Positions 1 through 12,155 of a DNA stretch of 64,000 nt are shown here, one piece after another. The DNA is taken from positions 113,187 through 177,186 of the forward strand of contig QANZ01029186.1 in NCBI GenBank assembly GCA_003254925.1. The letters are read 5' to 3'. Position 1 is the first letter of the stretch. The number at the start of each line of letters is the position of its first letter. Below the pieces are notes generated by a model. That model did no database searches, had not been told where the DNA came from, and saw only the letters and a list, made by a program, of their open reading frames with translations. Both the position numbers and the translations under genes were made by a program. This stretch comes from Chamaecrista fasciculata (Eukaryota; Streptophyta; Magnoliopsida; Fabales; Fabaceae).

Positions 1-1300
1 TTTACTTGTAATGATAATTTTTAGGATCGATTTTCATGAAAGAATTATTTTGTTTTTCTATGAAGCATGAACAGTATTGGTACCAATAGGGGATATGACA
101 AGCACATGAATACAGAAGCATGTTGAATTTTTAAAATTAAATAATACGACACAACACAACGTATATTTATATATATAAATAATTATAAAATTATAAAATT
201 TGATGAAAATTTTAAAATTTATGATATTTATTTATAATATATGTCATATATGTCGTATAAGTATCATCCGAGAATATCAAACATAGACACGTGTCAAATA
301 CAATGACATGCTCTCATAAGTCACTAAAATTTCAATCCCATGCTTATTGATTTAATTTTAGTTAGACAAATATATTTAATTGTCTGATTAACAATTGTTT
401 TAATTCAATCTGAACTTCTCGGTTAAACAAATTGTTTAACGTTGTCCAAATTACCTAACAAGCATTTCCATGTGATGATGCTTTAGAGTATATATGAAGT
501 TTGAATTGTGCATTATAGATGTAAAAATTTCATTTACAGATACATTTCTTAAACTTTTAATTTTATTTACTTTAGACTCATAAATTATAAAAATTGATAA
601 AAATATTTTCTTAATTTTTGAATTTTTAACTTCGATAATTTAATATTCTTAAATAGTTTATTTTTTAAAAAAGTTCAGAGTTAATTTGTAAACTTATTTT
701 AAAGTTTCGAGATATATGTATTAATTATTAAAATAAAAAACATACTAAATAAATAAAGTTGAGAATTAAAATAATGTATTTATCAAAACTGAGGATGCAG
801 AAGTGTAGTACAGTATTTGAAGGTTAAAATAATGAGTGAAAACTGAAAAGTCAAAAGTGAAGGAAATGATGCAATGGGCATTGTTCCGTGCATTGGGACG
901 CGGCTGCTCCTTAGACTCTATCTCCACTCTCCAGTAGGCCAACCCTATGATTATGAGTATCACTGCATGCATGAGAGTTTATGTCTCTATCCATGCCACT
1001 AAACTAATTTATTATACATTTGGTTATTGGTTGAAATCAGATTGGGATACCAATAAGTGTTTGGTGTATTGATATCGATAAGTGTTTTGTATCGATAAGT
1101 GAATTGTATATCAAGTTGAGAAATCGAGATTTGAATTATATATGAAGTTAACGATATTAGAAAGATTTTAATTATTTGTTTTGGTTTTAAATAAAATTAA
1201 TTTTCACTTAAATTGTTACACATATGAGTGAGAAATACCCATTGATTATACAAAAAGAAGTCTGTGATAAAATTATTAAAAGAAATATATAAGAAAATAA
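1..1300. other. Non-coding AT-rich spacer
   Basis: I see no reading frame with recognisable protein similarity, no tRNA-like boxes and no long inverted repeat here. The sequence is AT-rich with scattered homopolymer runs. The only open frame of note (minus, near 766-972) has no family features. Confidence 0.6.
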
Positions 1301-1309
1301 TAAATATTA

Positions 1310-1766
1310 GGTTAAAATGTATTTTTGATCCCATAACTTTAGTAAAGATTTCAATATGGCCTCATAACCTTTTTTTGTTGCAAATTTTATCCCATAACTT
1401 TGGCAAAGGTCTCAATTCGGTCCTATAACTTTTTTTGTTACAATTTTGGTCTCATAACTTTTGAAAACGCCCCACTGTTGGTCCCAAGCTGATTTCCATT
1501 CATCCCATAACTTCACTCATATTTGTCACATCATTATCCAACTCAGTATATCAGATCATCTTTAACGGCATATAATAGATGGAAATCAGTTTGGGACCAA
1601 AGGTGAGACATTTTCAAAAGTTATGGGACCAAAATTGCAACAAAAAAGTTATGGGACCAAATTGAGACCTTTGTTAAAGTTATGGGATCAAAATTGTAAC
1701 AAAAAAAGTTATGGGACCAAATTGAGACATTTGCCAAAGTTATGGGACCAAAAATACACTTTAGCC
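1310..1766. mobile_element. Foldback MULE-type MITE, family A copy 1
   Basis: The element is almost entirely an inverted repeat. It begins GGTTAAAATGTATTTTTGAT and its other end, read in reverse complement, begins GGCTAAAGTGTATTTTTGGT. Both arms carry repeated 'gtcccataacttt' blocks. It is flanked by a perfect 9-bp duplication TAAATATTA (1301-1309 and 1767-1775). A 9-bp target duplication with long terminal inverted repeats is the signature of Mutator-like elements. There is no transposase, so it is non-autonomous. It shares termini with the element at 4634-5037. Confidence 0.85.
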
Positions 1767-1775
1767 TAAATATTA

Positions 1776-3069
1776 TTTGTTTTTAAGTTTTGATTAAAGT
1801 CATTAAAATGTGTTAAATTTATTGGTCGTCGGTCGGTATTTTGTCCAACCCATAAAATTTAACCACTTTAACTATTTAAGTCACCATAAAGTGGTTAAAA
1901 TATAGTATTAAACTTATTAATTGGGTCGATATGTTTAGTTCATCTAATTAGTGTGTTGGATTTTAATTTGTTCAACACATATAATTTCAGTATTCAGATT
2001 CTATAAAAGTTAAACTATATATGTGATCACCGAAATTAAAATTTGTAATAAAATGTTTAAGATCGAAAGTCTGAAATTGAGAGATTATGTATATAATCTG
2101 TTGGTTTTTGGGTGTAATTGTTCGAAGAGTAGTTTTGTTGTACAATATCTTTTATTCAGCTTAGTTGCTGATAGTTTCAAGTTAGTTAGATTTTGTTTTT
2201 TCAACTTTTCCCTTCATATTACTTCCATTTCTTCGTTACTTGTTCTCTGTATCGTGGAAACTCTGTAATTTCTCATGGTATCATAGCACAGTATTCGATC
2301 CATTTGTTCTCTCTTATTCGTTTTTCGATGGAGAATTCTACACAATCTTTGTCCACGCATCAAAGTGTTTAATCTGATGGAGCTTCTCTGATGCACTTTC
2401 TCGTAAAAATCTTTTTTACTTACATTCTTTCGATAATCTTGGCCTCCATTTGGTCTCTAATCCTCTCACCATGCATAACTATACTAATCTGGCGTCGATC
2501 TATGCATATATATCACTCTTAATGCTAAAAATAATTTGAGCTTTAATTTGTTGATGGTAGACCGGATGATAAATCTTCTGATAATTTCTTGCAGTGATGC
2601 TAAAAATAAGTTGTGTTTCATCAAGAAGTAATTAGCTACCATCAAACAAGTATCAACATGACAGTAGAAAGTGGAAGATTCTATTTTGCCCTCTGAATAT
2701 CTTAAATTCTTAATTATGTATTTTCTTGTTCTATAAATATAAATAAAATTATAAATATAAATATACTATTAGATCATATTAACATGTATGAAACATTTTT
2801 AATATTTTATAGGCATCAAAAGTACTTCTGGTGTTCTTAAATTATTGGGTAAGTTTCAGTTGTATCCATAATTTTTTTTTATCAATTGTACTCTTAAAGT
2901 TTTACATTTATCTCAATTATATCCTAAAATCGAACATTGTCTAAATCGCTAACGAAAAATGCTAATATCATGCTAACATTAACATTTTTTTTGGGTGAGT
3001 ACAATACAGTTGACACAAAATATCAAAGTCTTGCGGTATAATTAACACAAATATGAAACTCTGAGATAC
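1776..3069. other. Non-coding spacer
   Basis: No gene is visible. From about 2850 onward the sequence has 'tttcagttgtatcc' and 'ctcaattatatcc' blocks typical of an eroded foldback repeat. Possible partner blocks lie after 3507, so the hAT-like element at 3070-3507 may sit inside it. Confidence 0.5.
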
Positions 3070-3507
3070 TAGGGGTGAACAAAACCCGGCCTGGCCTGGT
3101 CACTTCAGGCCGAGTCTTTGGTCTAGCACTTGTAGGCCCGACCCGACTCGGGATATACTCATTATTTAAATTTTATTTTTATTATATATATTTGTATTTT
3201 CTTTTACAAAATATTATTTTTTAGTGTAGAAAATATACATGTATTATTATTTTTGTTAATTGTATATTAAAAAAATATATAAAACGTATACTTAATCTTA
3301 ATTAAATCAGTATTTCTTTTAACAAATAAGTAAAATTAAATGTTTTTAATAATAAAAACATCACTAAAGTGATCCAAAATTAATATTTTTATCAATATAT
3401 ACAAATTAAGAATAATATAAAACATATAAATGACCTAAGTACATAAATACAAAACTTTTTCTAAAAAAAAATTTTGGTCCGATTAGGCCGGACCCGTGTG
3501 CATCCTA
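3070..3507. mobile_element. hAT-like MITE with 8-bp TSD
   Basis: The element starts TAGGGGTGAACA and its far end, in reverse complement, reads TAGGATGCACA. It is flanked by 8-bp repeats TGAGATAC (3062-3069) and TGGGATAC (3508-3515), which match at 7 of 8 bases. Short TIRs beginning TAGGGGTG with 8-bp duplications are typical of hAT-derived elements. GC-rich blocks near both ends (cccggcc, ggccggaccc) contrast with the very AT-rich centre. No transposase is present. Confidence 0.6.
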
Positions 3508-3515
3508 TGGGATAC

Positions 3516-4624
3516 AATTGATACCAAAATAAATAAAAAAAAAGTCACTTGCCACGTCATCAATTTTTTTGTTATTGATTTAAATGATGTTGGACATTAA
3601 AGTGCAATGGAGACAAATGTGACAATTAAAAAAAAAATAGGAGTGGGACTTTACTTGAAGTTAATAAAAATGCTTTTCCCTATTTTATATTTCCTCAACA
3701 CATAAAAATAAAAAATAATATATTTTATATATATATAAAAAAATAGATATAACAAGTAAGTTACCACCAGCTTATCTATATTTAGAACTGTTGACATAAA
3801 GTAAAACTTTAAAATTCTCATTAAATATAAATATTTTGATAATCACTGCACAACAGTTAATTGTTCCTAAAAACAGAATTACGTGGTGGTTATGACTTGT
3901 GACATTCTTAAACCCCCAGAATTACTGCCCTAATAATGAGAGAGAGAGAGAGAGAGATTAAAGAGAATATGAGTTTATGGGGAACAGGCTCTTTTATTCC
4001 ATGTGCTTTTTCATGACCTTTCAATCCCTTTCCTCCAATTTGATGTTGCTTTCTCATCTCAAAAACAGGGGATGGAAATTCCACAGCCCCCATTGTTTTT
4101 GACCTTACCTGTCATTGTTTAATTGTTTTGGCTTCGCTTCTATTACCATTCTCAAAAACTATCATTCATGATAACCACTTATCCGCCAATCATATCATAT
4201 CATATCATATATCTATATATATAATATAGTATTTTAAAGTTTTTTTTTTAGTATAATCTCATACAATCAGATGATACTAACTAGGGGATTGTTACAAGAT
4301 GATGTTCTTTTTCCAAACAAGAATCTTTACCGGCGGCTGCGCTTAGAAAACGAGGAAAAATATTAGTAATTAACAATTGACTGGTTTTAGGAAACCAGAA
4401 TCATGCTGTAATGTAAACCCATTCTAAAGTCTCAACATAAAGATATTTTCTTTTTCAGACTTATTCTTTAATTACATTAAAATGTATGTGTATAAATAAA
4501 GTAAACACTGATATATACAATTTTGAAAGTTGGCGAATGTGGTGATTGAGAAATTATGTGAGGAAAAGTAAAGGAAAGGAAAATAAAAAAAAATGTAGGG
4601 TTAAGTTGGAAGATTAGGATATAA
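3516..4624. other. Non-coding spacer with simple repeats
   Basis: No gene is seen. It contains a (GA)n run near 3938-3957 and an ATCAT pentamer run near 4190-4210. The 61-residue minus-strand frame around 3908-4093 starts in low-complexity sequence and has no family features. Confidence 0.5.
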
Positions 4625-4633
4625 TTAATAATA

Positions 4634-5037
4634 GGCTAAAGTGCACTTTTGGTCCCATAACTTTTTTTGTTACACTTTTGGTCTCATATCTTTTGCTCAA
4701 GTTGCAGATTTAGTCCCATTTTGCACTTTTGGTCTCATGTCTTTGGGTTAGGTTGCAGAATTGGTCTCATATCTTTTGGTCACGTTGTAAAATTAGTCTC
4801 ATATCTTTGAGTAAGGTACAAAATTGATCTCATATTTTTAGATCAGGTGGGACTGATAGTGAAAAGTTTTACAAAAATATAAGACCAATTTTACAACTTG
4901 ACCAAAAGATATAGGACCAAAAGTGATACGAGACCAAATCTACAATTTTTTACAAAGACATGGGACCAAAAGTGTAACGTTATGGGACCAAATTGAACCC
5001 TGAGTAAAAGTTATAAGACCAAAAGTGCACTTTGACC
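4634..5037. mobile_element. Foldback MULE-type MITE, family A copy 2
   Basis: The 404-bp element starts GGCTAAAGTGCACTTTTGGT, and its far end in reverse complement starts GGTCAAAGTGCACTTTTGGT. It is flanked by a perfect 9-bp duplication TTAATAATA (4625-4633 and 5038-5046). Both arms repeat 'ttggtctcatatcttt'-like blocks. No coding capacity is present. It belongs to the same family as 1310-1766. Confidence 0.88.
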
Positions 5038-5344
5038 TTAATAATAAGGAGGAAATTTTTGAGATGGTTTTTCAAATTTGAATGGATGTTTCTTTTGAAA
5101 CAAAGTAATTGCTAATTGGTGATTGCTTTTGTGGTTTGAATGTAGTGGGCGGCACCAAGCACGAATCCCCTCCTCATTCTCATACTGTCACACACACATG
5201 TACAGTCACACAATCCTCCTCACTCCACCCATCGCTACTCTGTTTCAACAATATTCATTATTTTATTTAGGTCAAGGATGGATAGATTCATTGGGACCCC
5301 TCCTTTTTGAGGTATATATCAAATCAATTGGTTGATTAACCCAA

Positions 5345-5830
5345 TAATATAAATAGCTCAAACTGCACATTTAGTTCCTTATTTTTTAGATAAATTTCAA
5401 TCTAGCCCTTTATGAATGAATGTGACTATATATTTCTAGTTTTAAACTCGAATGCGACAAGTTCGAAGTAACGTGTTCCTCCTTACGAGTTTTTTCTTTA
5501 TTCAATCAATACCGTCAATAAATAAGATTAACTTGAGTTCTGAAAGTGGATCGCTCGTTTCACAGTCAAATGAACAAATTTAGTCATATCTCTATTGTTT
5601 CAAGTCAAATTGCGACCAGTTCAAAGTTATAAATTATTCTTTAACGTGTCTTATTTGTGCTCAATTGAGGTTGTTAAAAAATGAGATCAACTCGGATTAC
5701 AAGTGTGTTTGAAATCAAAAAGTGAAAAATTATGGAAGATTGGTCTCAAACTCACTTTAGAGCTTGACCTTATTTGTTGATTGTCCCAAATAGACAAACA
5801 AAAAAAAATTCATAAAGAGTAATTTATATT
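5345..5830. repeat. Diverged dispersed repeat, family C copy 1
   Basis: It contains 'tttcaagtcaaattgcgacc', 'gttcgaagt' and 'gaccttatttgttgat' blocks. These recur in diverged form at 24249-25092, about 27880-28270 and about 35340-35820. There is no coding capacity. The ends are too eroded to define a target duplication. Confidence 0.5.
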
Positions 5831-7459
5831 TCTGAATTTGCAAGTCACTTCTCAATTTATGCTTATCCAAATTAGATAGAATACCGTAGAAAATAACATG
5901 TGTCTCTATTTAAATATATGCCAAAATTCATTCATTCATTGTATTTTGTTCTGAACTATTTCTTGTTCAGTTCATCAATATATTCTATCTTAGCTAAAAA
6001 CCCATATCTTTCCAAAACCCCACGCATCCATCCTCGCCCTTTCTTCTAAGCCCCTATTCTAAATTTTGACTTGTTGTCTATGAACCATTTCATTATTTTG
6101 TACCAAGAAAAATTAGATTTTATATATGTCATTATTTTGTTTTTCATTAATAATAACAACTTCTTCTTTACTCCTCATCAATTAGTGGATTCAATACCCA
6201 TTTCCAACATGATTCATTATTCTTCCTCTTTACCTAACTCGATCATGAATCCATAACTTGTTCATGGTTTTCATCAATATTGATCAAGACCGGACCCTCA
6301 CTGCCTTCTTTTTTCTAAATTCATTAAACTTCTCCCAGCTTGCGTGTCTGCCTATCTATAAATTAATGTACCTATAAGCAATATTAATCCCGATCACTAC
6401 TAATTAATGGAGTGATCTATTTGAGATTTTTTCAATTAATTGCACTTTTTAATGATATACTAAACTTCAAAATTTTTGAATACTTTTATCTGTATAAATT
6501 GTTTGTTCGAGACTTAATAAAATAAATGAGCATAAAGTATTTTATATAATGTTTTTTATTGGATAAACCTAAAGTTAAGCATACATTAAGTTATTTTAAC
6601 ACATAAGTTTGGTGGGTAGTGTAAGCCAGCTGCGTCGTCTAGAAACAATGCATATACAGAGACAGAAGTTTCAAATTTTGAATGAGTTTTATCTTTGAAA
6701 CAGAGATGTTTATTTTGTGTATGTATTTTAATTCAAACCACTTGTTTACAAGGGTTGTTTTATGTCCCTTTAATGGCCTTCCAACTAATAGATTCAACTA
6801 AGTTAATGATAATGGAGAAAGCGATAGATATATACAAACATTAAGAGCCGCTATACAGAGACAGGCAATGTGAATGTAGGAATGACATATTTTGGAATAA
6901 CACCATTATTTCTGGGTGTAAATTAAAGGTGGAATAGCACTATACATAATTCAAAATGACAGAGGGATATGGTTCCACAAAATTTCAATTAAGAAAGAGT
7001 ATGGGGGGTTTATATATGAATGAGGAATTGAAGTAGTGGTGGGTTGATATATTTGGGGGACATATATATAACATAATTGGAGTTGGGAAAGTGAGGAAGG
7101 AAGGCATATATAGACTAAATAGGATGGCTTTTTTTTCCCCAATGCATGTGGCACAAGAGCATGCATGCAGTGGCATATATGTATATATATATATATATAT
7201 ATATGACCTAGCTATATCTATCAAATATTCAAATGTATTGTTTAAGAAAAAGTGAGAGAGAGAAACAGAGGCATTTGGGCATTTGGTGCAGGCACATAGC
7301 ACATGCTTTCCATCCATCCTCACATGCTAATACAGCAACCCATGTGTCAACCAGAACTCTAATCCTAGGGTTTAATTTGGGGTTCCCACACCTTGCATTG
7401 CATGCTTCCCCCATCTCATCTCTTTCTCTCTCTATATATTTTGTATGGGGAGTGAATTT
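5831..7459. other. Non-coding spacer
   Basis: No gene is recognised. There is a (TA)n tract near 7177-7204 and a (GA)n stretch near 7254-7263. Overlapping open frames on both strands at 6951-7466 are artefacts of low stop density and have no family features. Confidence 0.5.
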
Positions 7460-7498
7460 CCTGTAGTGTACTATTGAGAGAAAAAAACAGTTAGAGAG

Positions 7499-7709
7499 TG
7501 ATATGAAACAGAAAGAACTAAGAATTGAGAAATGAGAAACAGAGAAGAAAGGAAATAGGAAGAATAGTGAAGAAAATGATTCTGAATTGAATGAATGTTT
7601 ACAGCAAGAGAAGATACAAGATATTTATATTATGAACCGTTAAGAAACTAATAACAACTTTAACAACAGATTGTAACTGATTGTGCCAGCTCACTCTATA
7701 TCACTAATA
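7499..7709 (-). repeat. 3' LTR of copia element 1
   Basis: The sequence matches the copy at 12156-12367 with at most one difference. On the element's sense strand it begins TATTAGTGATATAG and ends CATATCA, so it lacks the usual 5' TG. A TATAAATA box lies at 7622-7629 on the minus strand. The polypurine tract TTTGAGGGGGGA directly precedes it (7710-7721, minus). The gag-pol frame runs 19 bases into this LTR. Confidence 0.92.
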
Positions 7710-10700
7710 TCCCCCCTCAAACTTATGTTTTCTGCTGGAAATACCATAAGTTTGGATCGAAAATTGGCAAACACATGTTTTGACAGTGGCTTTGTAAATC
7801 CATCTGCAATTTGATCTTCTGAAGAAATGTGCTGAACAACAATCTGCCCTGCAATAGCCTTCTCTCGAACAAAATGAATGTCTAACTCAACATGCTTAGT
7901 CCTAGCATGTAATATAGGATTGGCAGTCATATGCACTGCACTTAAGTTATCACAGTAAATGGTTGGTGGCTGAGGCAAAATGATATGGAGTTCAGTTAAC
8001 AAAGATTGCAGCCATGACAGTTCACTAACAACAGCAGCAAGACCTCTGTATTCAGCTTCAGTGCTACTTCGAGAAACAACACACTGCTTTTTAGATGCCC
8101 AGCTCAACAAATTATCACCAACAAAGATACAATAGCCAGTTGTGCTTCTTCGATCATCTAAATCAGTACCCCAATCTGAATCACAGTAAGCTGAAATAGC
8201 AAAAGAACTGGACTTAGTAAAAGACAGACCAAAAGATGAAGTTCCTTTGACATATCTCAAAATTTTCTTGACAGCCTGCCAATGCTGTTGTGTGGGAGCT
8301 TGCATAAATTGGCATACCCTATTAACTGAATAACAAATGTCAGGTCTGGTAACTGTCAGATACTGCAAACCACCTACTATACTACGATAGAAATGTGGAT
8401 CAGAGAAAGGAACACCAGAATCTTTACATAACTTGACACCTTTGGTCATTGGTGTTGATGAAATTGAAACATTAGACATCCCCGCTTTCTCAAGTAAATC
8501 ATGAACATACTTTTGCTGAGATAGAAGATAAGAGCCATCTGAATTTTTTAGGACCTTGACACCCAAAAAATAATCAAGGTTTCCAAGGTTCTTCAAAGAG
8601 AAAATAGAACTCAAGGTTGAAATAAGAGATTGAACCTCTGATGCATCAGTTCCAGTGATAAGAATGTCATCAACGTAAACTAAGACATACAGAACTTTAT
8701 TTTGTACTCTTTTGACAAATAAAGAATGATCACACTTGCTGGAAATAAATCCTAATGAAATCAAAGATTGAGAGAGCCTTGCAAACCAAGCTCTAGGAGC
8801 CTGCTTCAATCCATATAAGGACTTGTGCAACTTGCAGACCAAACTTGTATCTGAACTTTCAAAACCTTGAGGCTGTGACATATAGACATCTTCCGTAAGC
8901 AAGCCATTTAAAAAAGCATTATTAATATCAACCTGTCGGATTTGCCAATTAGAAGAAAGAGCCAAGGTTAAAATCAAACGAATTGTAGCTGGTTTCACCA
9001 CTGGACTAAAAGTTTCATTATAATCTAATCCTTCTCTTTGAAGAAAACCCTTTGCTACTAAACGAGCTTTGTATCTCTCTATAACTCCATCAGATGTTTC
9101 TTTAATCCTAAAAACCCATTTGCACCCAATAACATGAGAACCTTGAGGCAGTGGTACTAAAGACCATGTGTTATTTTTCTGCAGAGCTTGGAACTCTTCT
9201 TGCATTGCTTGTTTCCATAAGGGATTAGCTAAAGCATCTTTGACAGACTTAGGTAAAGTATGAGTAAGAAAAGCCTTTGGTTTAAAAATGCCTTCCTTAG
9301 CACGGGTGGTCATAGAGTGAGTAGGAATAATGGATTTAGGAGGTTTATTAGGAGGAGGCTGAGATACAGCTTGAGGAATGGGCAGAGAATTTGAAGTAGA
9401 AGGAATGGATTCATTGGACTGATGTAAAGGAGTGGGGAAACGAGAAGTGGAAGGTGGTGTAGGCAAGAGAGGAGGTAATGAGCTGTTGGGAATATGTGGG
9501 GACATATGTGAGGAAAAAGGAGTAGTAGAGAAAGAACTAGAGGAACGAACTGGAATAGTAGAGCAATGAGAAGGGAGAAGGGGAGGTATAGCAGAAAAAG
9601 AACTAGGATTAGATGACACATTGGATATAGAAGCTTGTTGGGCAAATGGAAAAACATGTTCATCAAAAACAACATCCCTAGCAATATAAACCCTTTTAGT
9701 GGCAATGTCAAGACATTTATAGCCACGATGAAAGGGACTATATCCTAGAAAAACACACGAAGTGGACCTAAATTGCAGTTTATGCTTATTATATGGTCTG
9801 GTAAATGGAAAACAAGCACAACCAAAGGTTCTGAAAAATTTGTAGTTAGGTGGTTTATGAAATAAAGTTTCATAAGGAGACACATGATGCAAAATAGCAG
9901 TAGGCAACCGATTGATTAAATGAACTGCTGTGGCAAAGGCATCATCCCAATAAACCATAGGCAAAGATGCTTGAGCTAACAAAGTAAGACCAACTTCAGT
10001 TATATGACAATGCTTCCGTTCTGCTAAACCATTTTGTTCATGTAAGTGAGGGCAACTTCTTCTATGTATAATACCATGAGTGGTGAGATAGGATGACAGA
10101 GACCTATACTCACCTCCCCAATCTGACTGAACAGCCTTAATTTTACAGTTTAATTGCAATTCAACCATACTTTTGAAATCAATAAAAGCTTGCATTAAAT
10201 CTGATTTTCGTTTCAGCAAATAAATCCAGGTGTATCTAGAGAAGGCATCAGTAAAGTGCACATAATAGTGATAACTACCATTGGAGATAATAGGGGCAGG
10301 ACCCCATAGATCAGTATGTATTAGTTCTAAAGGAAAAGAGTAAGTGGTTTGAGAAGTGGGAGAGGGACGTTTATGAAACTTTCCAAAACAACAAGATTTG
10401 CACACAAACTGGGAATCTGCATTATTGAAAGAAATATTACAATTTTGCAAAACCTTTTTAACAATAACAGGTGAGGGATGTCCCAACCTGTTATGCCAAA
10501 GACTGTAGATACTAAAGGAATGACTAGGCACATTAGAAAGAACAGATGAAGTACAAGCAGATTTTGTGGAATTTACAAAAGAATTGAAAGAAACTGAGGA
10601 CGCAAAATGAGTCTGTGGTGGAACAGAAGATTGCAGCGAACAAGAGCTTGCAACATGATGAAGTTGTACATCTTCAAGAGCATACAGACCATGTCTAAGA

Positions 10701-12127
10701 GTACCTCGCAAAAGAGTTATATGACTGACCTGCTTTTTAATAAGGAAATGATCAGGAAAGAATAAAAAATAGACAGAATTATCTGCAGAAAACTTAGAAA
10801 CACTAAGCAAGTTTTTGGAAAGATGAGGAACTACAAGAACATTTTTGAGACAAAGCTGAGTATTGGGAATAATGGGAGAAGAAAAAAAAGAATCTCCAGA
10901 AGCAGTAATGTGCAAACCTGAGCCATCACCTATGAAAACCTGATCATGTGCAGGGTAATCAGACCTTGTGGAGAGATTAGTTTCATCAAAAGTCATGTGA
11001 TTGGATGCGCCGGAATCAACATACCAAGAAGAGTCCCCTACACTTTCAGGGGTTGCAATCATGGCTTGAGGCTGAGATAGTGATTTACCAGTTGATGAAG
11101 AGGAAGATGAAGACAGATATTGCTGCAAATCAAGTGAATAGTTAGAATCAAATCGATTCCAACATTGAGAGGCAATATGGCCATTTTTGCCACACACTTG
11201 ACAAAGTACAGATGATCTTGAAGAGGTAAAATTGCCACGGCCTCGAGTACTGTTATGAGGATAATTGCCACGACCTCTAGTAGTGTTATTATAATTGCCA
11301 CGACCACGAAAACTGGAATTTCGTCCACCATTGGAAAAATTGCCTCTGCCCCGATTAGAGGTGTAATTCCCTCGACCAGCACTAGTAGTAGAGGACACGG
11401 AGGACTGAGCCACATTGGCTGTAGCAATATCAGTAGACTTAGCAAGTTCAATGCGCGATTCTTGAGCCAATAGCAACGCCTCTATGTCAGAAACTTTATA
11501 TGGATCAATGCGGGTGAGAACAGAACAAACAAAAGCATCATATTCGGAGGATAAACCAGTAAAAATCGCATTGATATGATCATTAGCCGAAAGCGGTTGG
11601 CCTATGGCAGATAAAGAATCAGTAATAGATTTAATCTTGCGAAGATATGCTAGCATTGTCATAGAACCTTTTTTAGTCGTTTGCAAGTGGCCTTTGTACT
11701 GCATTTCTTTGGCTTTCGTTTGACTAGCATAGTGAGATAGAATAGAATTCCATACTTCAGATGTGGACTTGGAGCCAACTACTTGTGCAATTACCGGTTC
11801 AGTCATCGACGATATCATCCAAGAAAGCAGCAGACGATCTTGACTCTGCCAATCAACAAATGCCGGATTAATGTGACCACTCTGCTCATCATCGCTGGAC
11901 AGAAATTTCGGTGGAATTGGCGGATTCAATGCAATAAAACGATCAAGTTTATATCCAAGAATGGCAGACTCCATTTGGAGATGCCACAGAAGAAAATTAT
12001 TCTCATCCAGTTTAACGGAGAACTGGTGAGAAAAGGTTATGACGCCAGAGGAAGAATCAACCTTGGCAGTAGAGGATGGAGATGGGGCTGTAGAAGAAGT
12101 AGTTGAAGAAGGAATGGTGCTCTCCAT
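7691..12127 (-). CDS. Copia gag-pol polyprotein, intact (element 1)
   Basis: A 1,478-residue polyprotein for reverse transcription and integration of the element. In order it shows a UBN2-type gag (about 40-250), an RG/N-rich linker, the zinc knuckle CQVCGKNGHIASQC (about 305-320), aspartic protease DSGA (about 370), an HHCC plus D,D,E integrase (LIHTDLWGP about 606, SDWGGEY about 670, GLAERKH about 703), RT with YVDD (about 1150) and RNase H (DSDWGTDLDDRRS about 1320 to the end). There are no internal stops or frameshifts. The start is the first Met, MESTIPSS, 30 bases from the LTR side. The frame reads through the polypurine tract and stops at TGA inside the 3' LTR. All catalytic residues I could check are present, so it may be functional. 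Confidence 0.95.
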   Translation of the reverse strand: MESTIPSSTTSSTAPSPSSTAKVDSSSGVITFSHQFSVKLDENNFLLWHLQMESAILGYKLDRFIALNPPIPPKFLSSDDEQSGHINPAFVDWQSQDRLLLSWMISSMTEPVIAQVVGSKSTSEVWNSILSHYASQTKAKEMQYKGHLQTTKKGSMTMLAYLRKIKSITDSLSAIGQPLSANDHINAIFTGLSSEYDAFVCSVLTRIDPYKVSDIEALLLAQESRIELAKSTDIATANVAQSSVSSTTSAGRGNYTSNRGRGNFSNGGRNSSFRGRGNYNNTTRGRGNYPHNSTRGRGNFTSSRSSVLCQVCGKNGHIASQCWNRFDSNYSLDLQQYLSSSSSSSTGKSLSQPQAMIATPESVGDSSWYVDSGASNHMTFDETNLSTRSDYPAHDQVFIGDGSGLHITASGDSFFSSPIIPNTQLCLKNVLVVPHLSKNLLSVSKFSADNSVYFLFFPDHFLIKKQVSHITLLRGTLRHGLYALEDVQLHHVASSCSLQSSVPPQTHFASSVSFNSFVNSTKSACTSSVLSNVPSHSFSIYSLWHNRLGHPSPVIVKKVLQNCNISFNNADSQFVCKSCCFGKFHKRPSPTSQTTYSFPLELIHTDLWGPAPIISNGSYHYYVHFTDAFSRYTWIYLLKRKSDLMQAFIDFKSMVELQLNCKIKAVQSDWGGEYRSLSSYLTTHGIIHRRSCPHLHEQNGLAERKHCHITEVGLTLLAQASLPMVYWDDAFATAVHLINRLPTAILHHVSPYETLFHKPPNYKFFRTFGCACFPFTRPYNKHKLQFRSTSCVFLGYSPFHRGYKCLDIATKRVYIARDVVFDEHVFPFAQQASISNVSSNPSSFSAIPPLLPSHCSTIPVRSSSSFSTTPFSSHMSPHIPNSSLPPLLPTPPSTSRFPTPLHQSNESIPSTSNSLPIPQAVSQPPPNKPPKSIIPTHSMTTRAKEGIFKPKAFLTHTLPKSVKDALANPLWKQAMQEEFQALQKNNTWSLVPLPQGSHVIGCKWVFRIKETSDGVIERYKARLVAKGFLQREGLDYNETFSPVVKPATIRLILTLALSSNWQIRQVDINNAFLNGLLTEDVYMSQPQGFESSDTSLVCKLHKSLYGLKQAPRAWFARLSQSLISLGFISSKCDHSLFVKRVQNKVLYVLVYVDDILITGTDASEVQSLISTLSSIFSLKNLGNLDYFLGVKVLKNSDGSYLLSQQKYVHDLLEKAGMSNVSISSTPMTKGVKLCKDSGVPFSDPHFYRSIVGGLQYLTVTRPDICYSVNRVCQFMQAPTQQHWQAVKKILRYVKGTSSFGLSFTKSSSFAISAYCDSDWGTDLDDRRSTTGYCIFVGDNLLSWASKKQCVVSRSSTEAEYRGLAAVVSELSWLQSLLTELHIILPQPPTIYCDNLSAVHMTANPILHARTKHVELDIHFVREKAIAGQIVVQHISSEDQIADGFTKPLSKHVFANFRSKLMVFPAENISLRGDISDIE

Positions 12128-12138
12128 CGAGAGTCTTG

Positions 12139-12155
12139 CTTAGGCTCTTGATACC
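12139..12155 (-). promoter_or_regulatory. Primer binding site of copia element 1
   Basis: Right after the 5' LTR the sense strand reads TGGTATCAAGAGCCTAAG. This matches the plant initiator tRNA-Met 3'-end complement TGGTATCAGAGCC with one extra A, so minus-strand cDNA priming is probably from tRNA-iMet. Confidence 0.8.

Noticed and set aside
9310-11473. Open frames of 68-138 codons on both strands within copia element 1
   Set aside because: They are alternative-frame shadows of the intact gag-pol frame and have no domain features.
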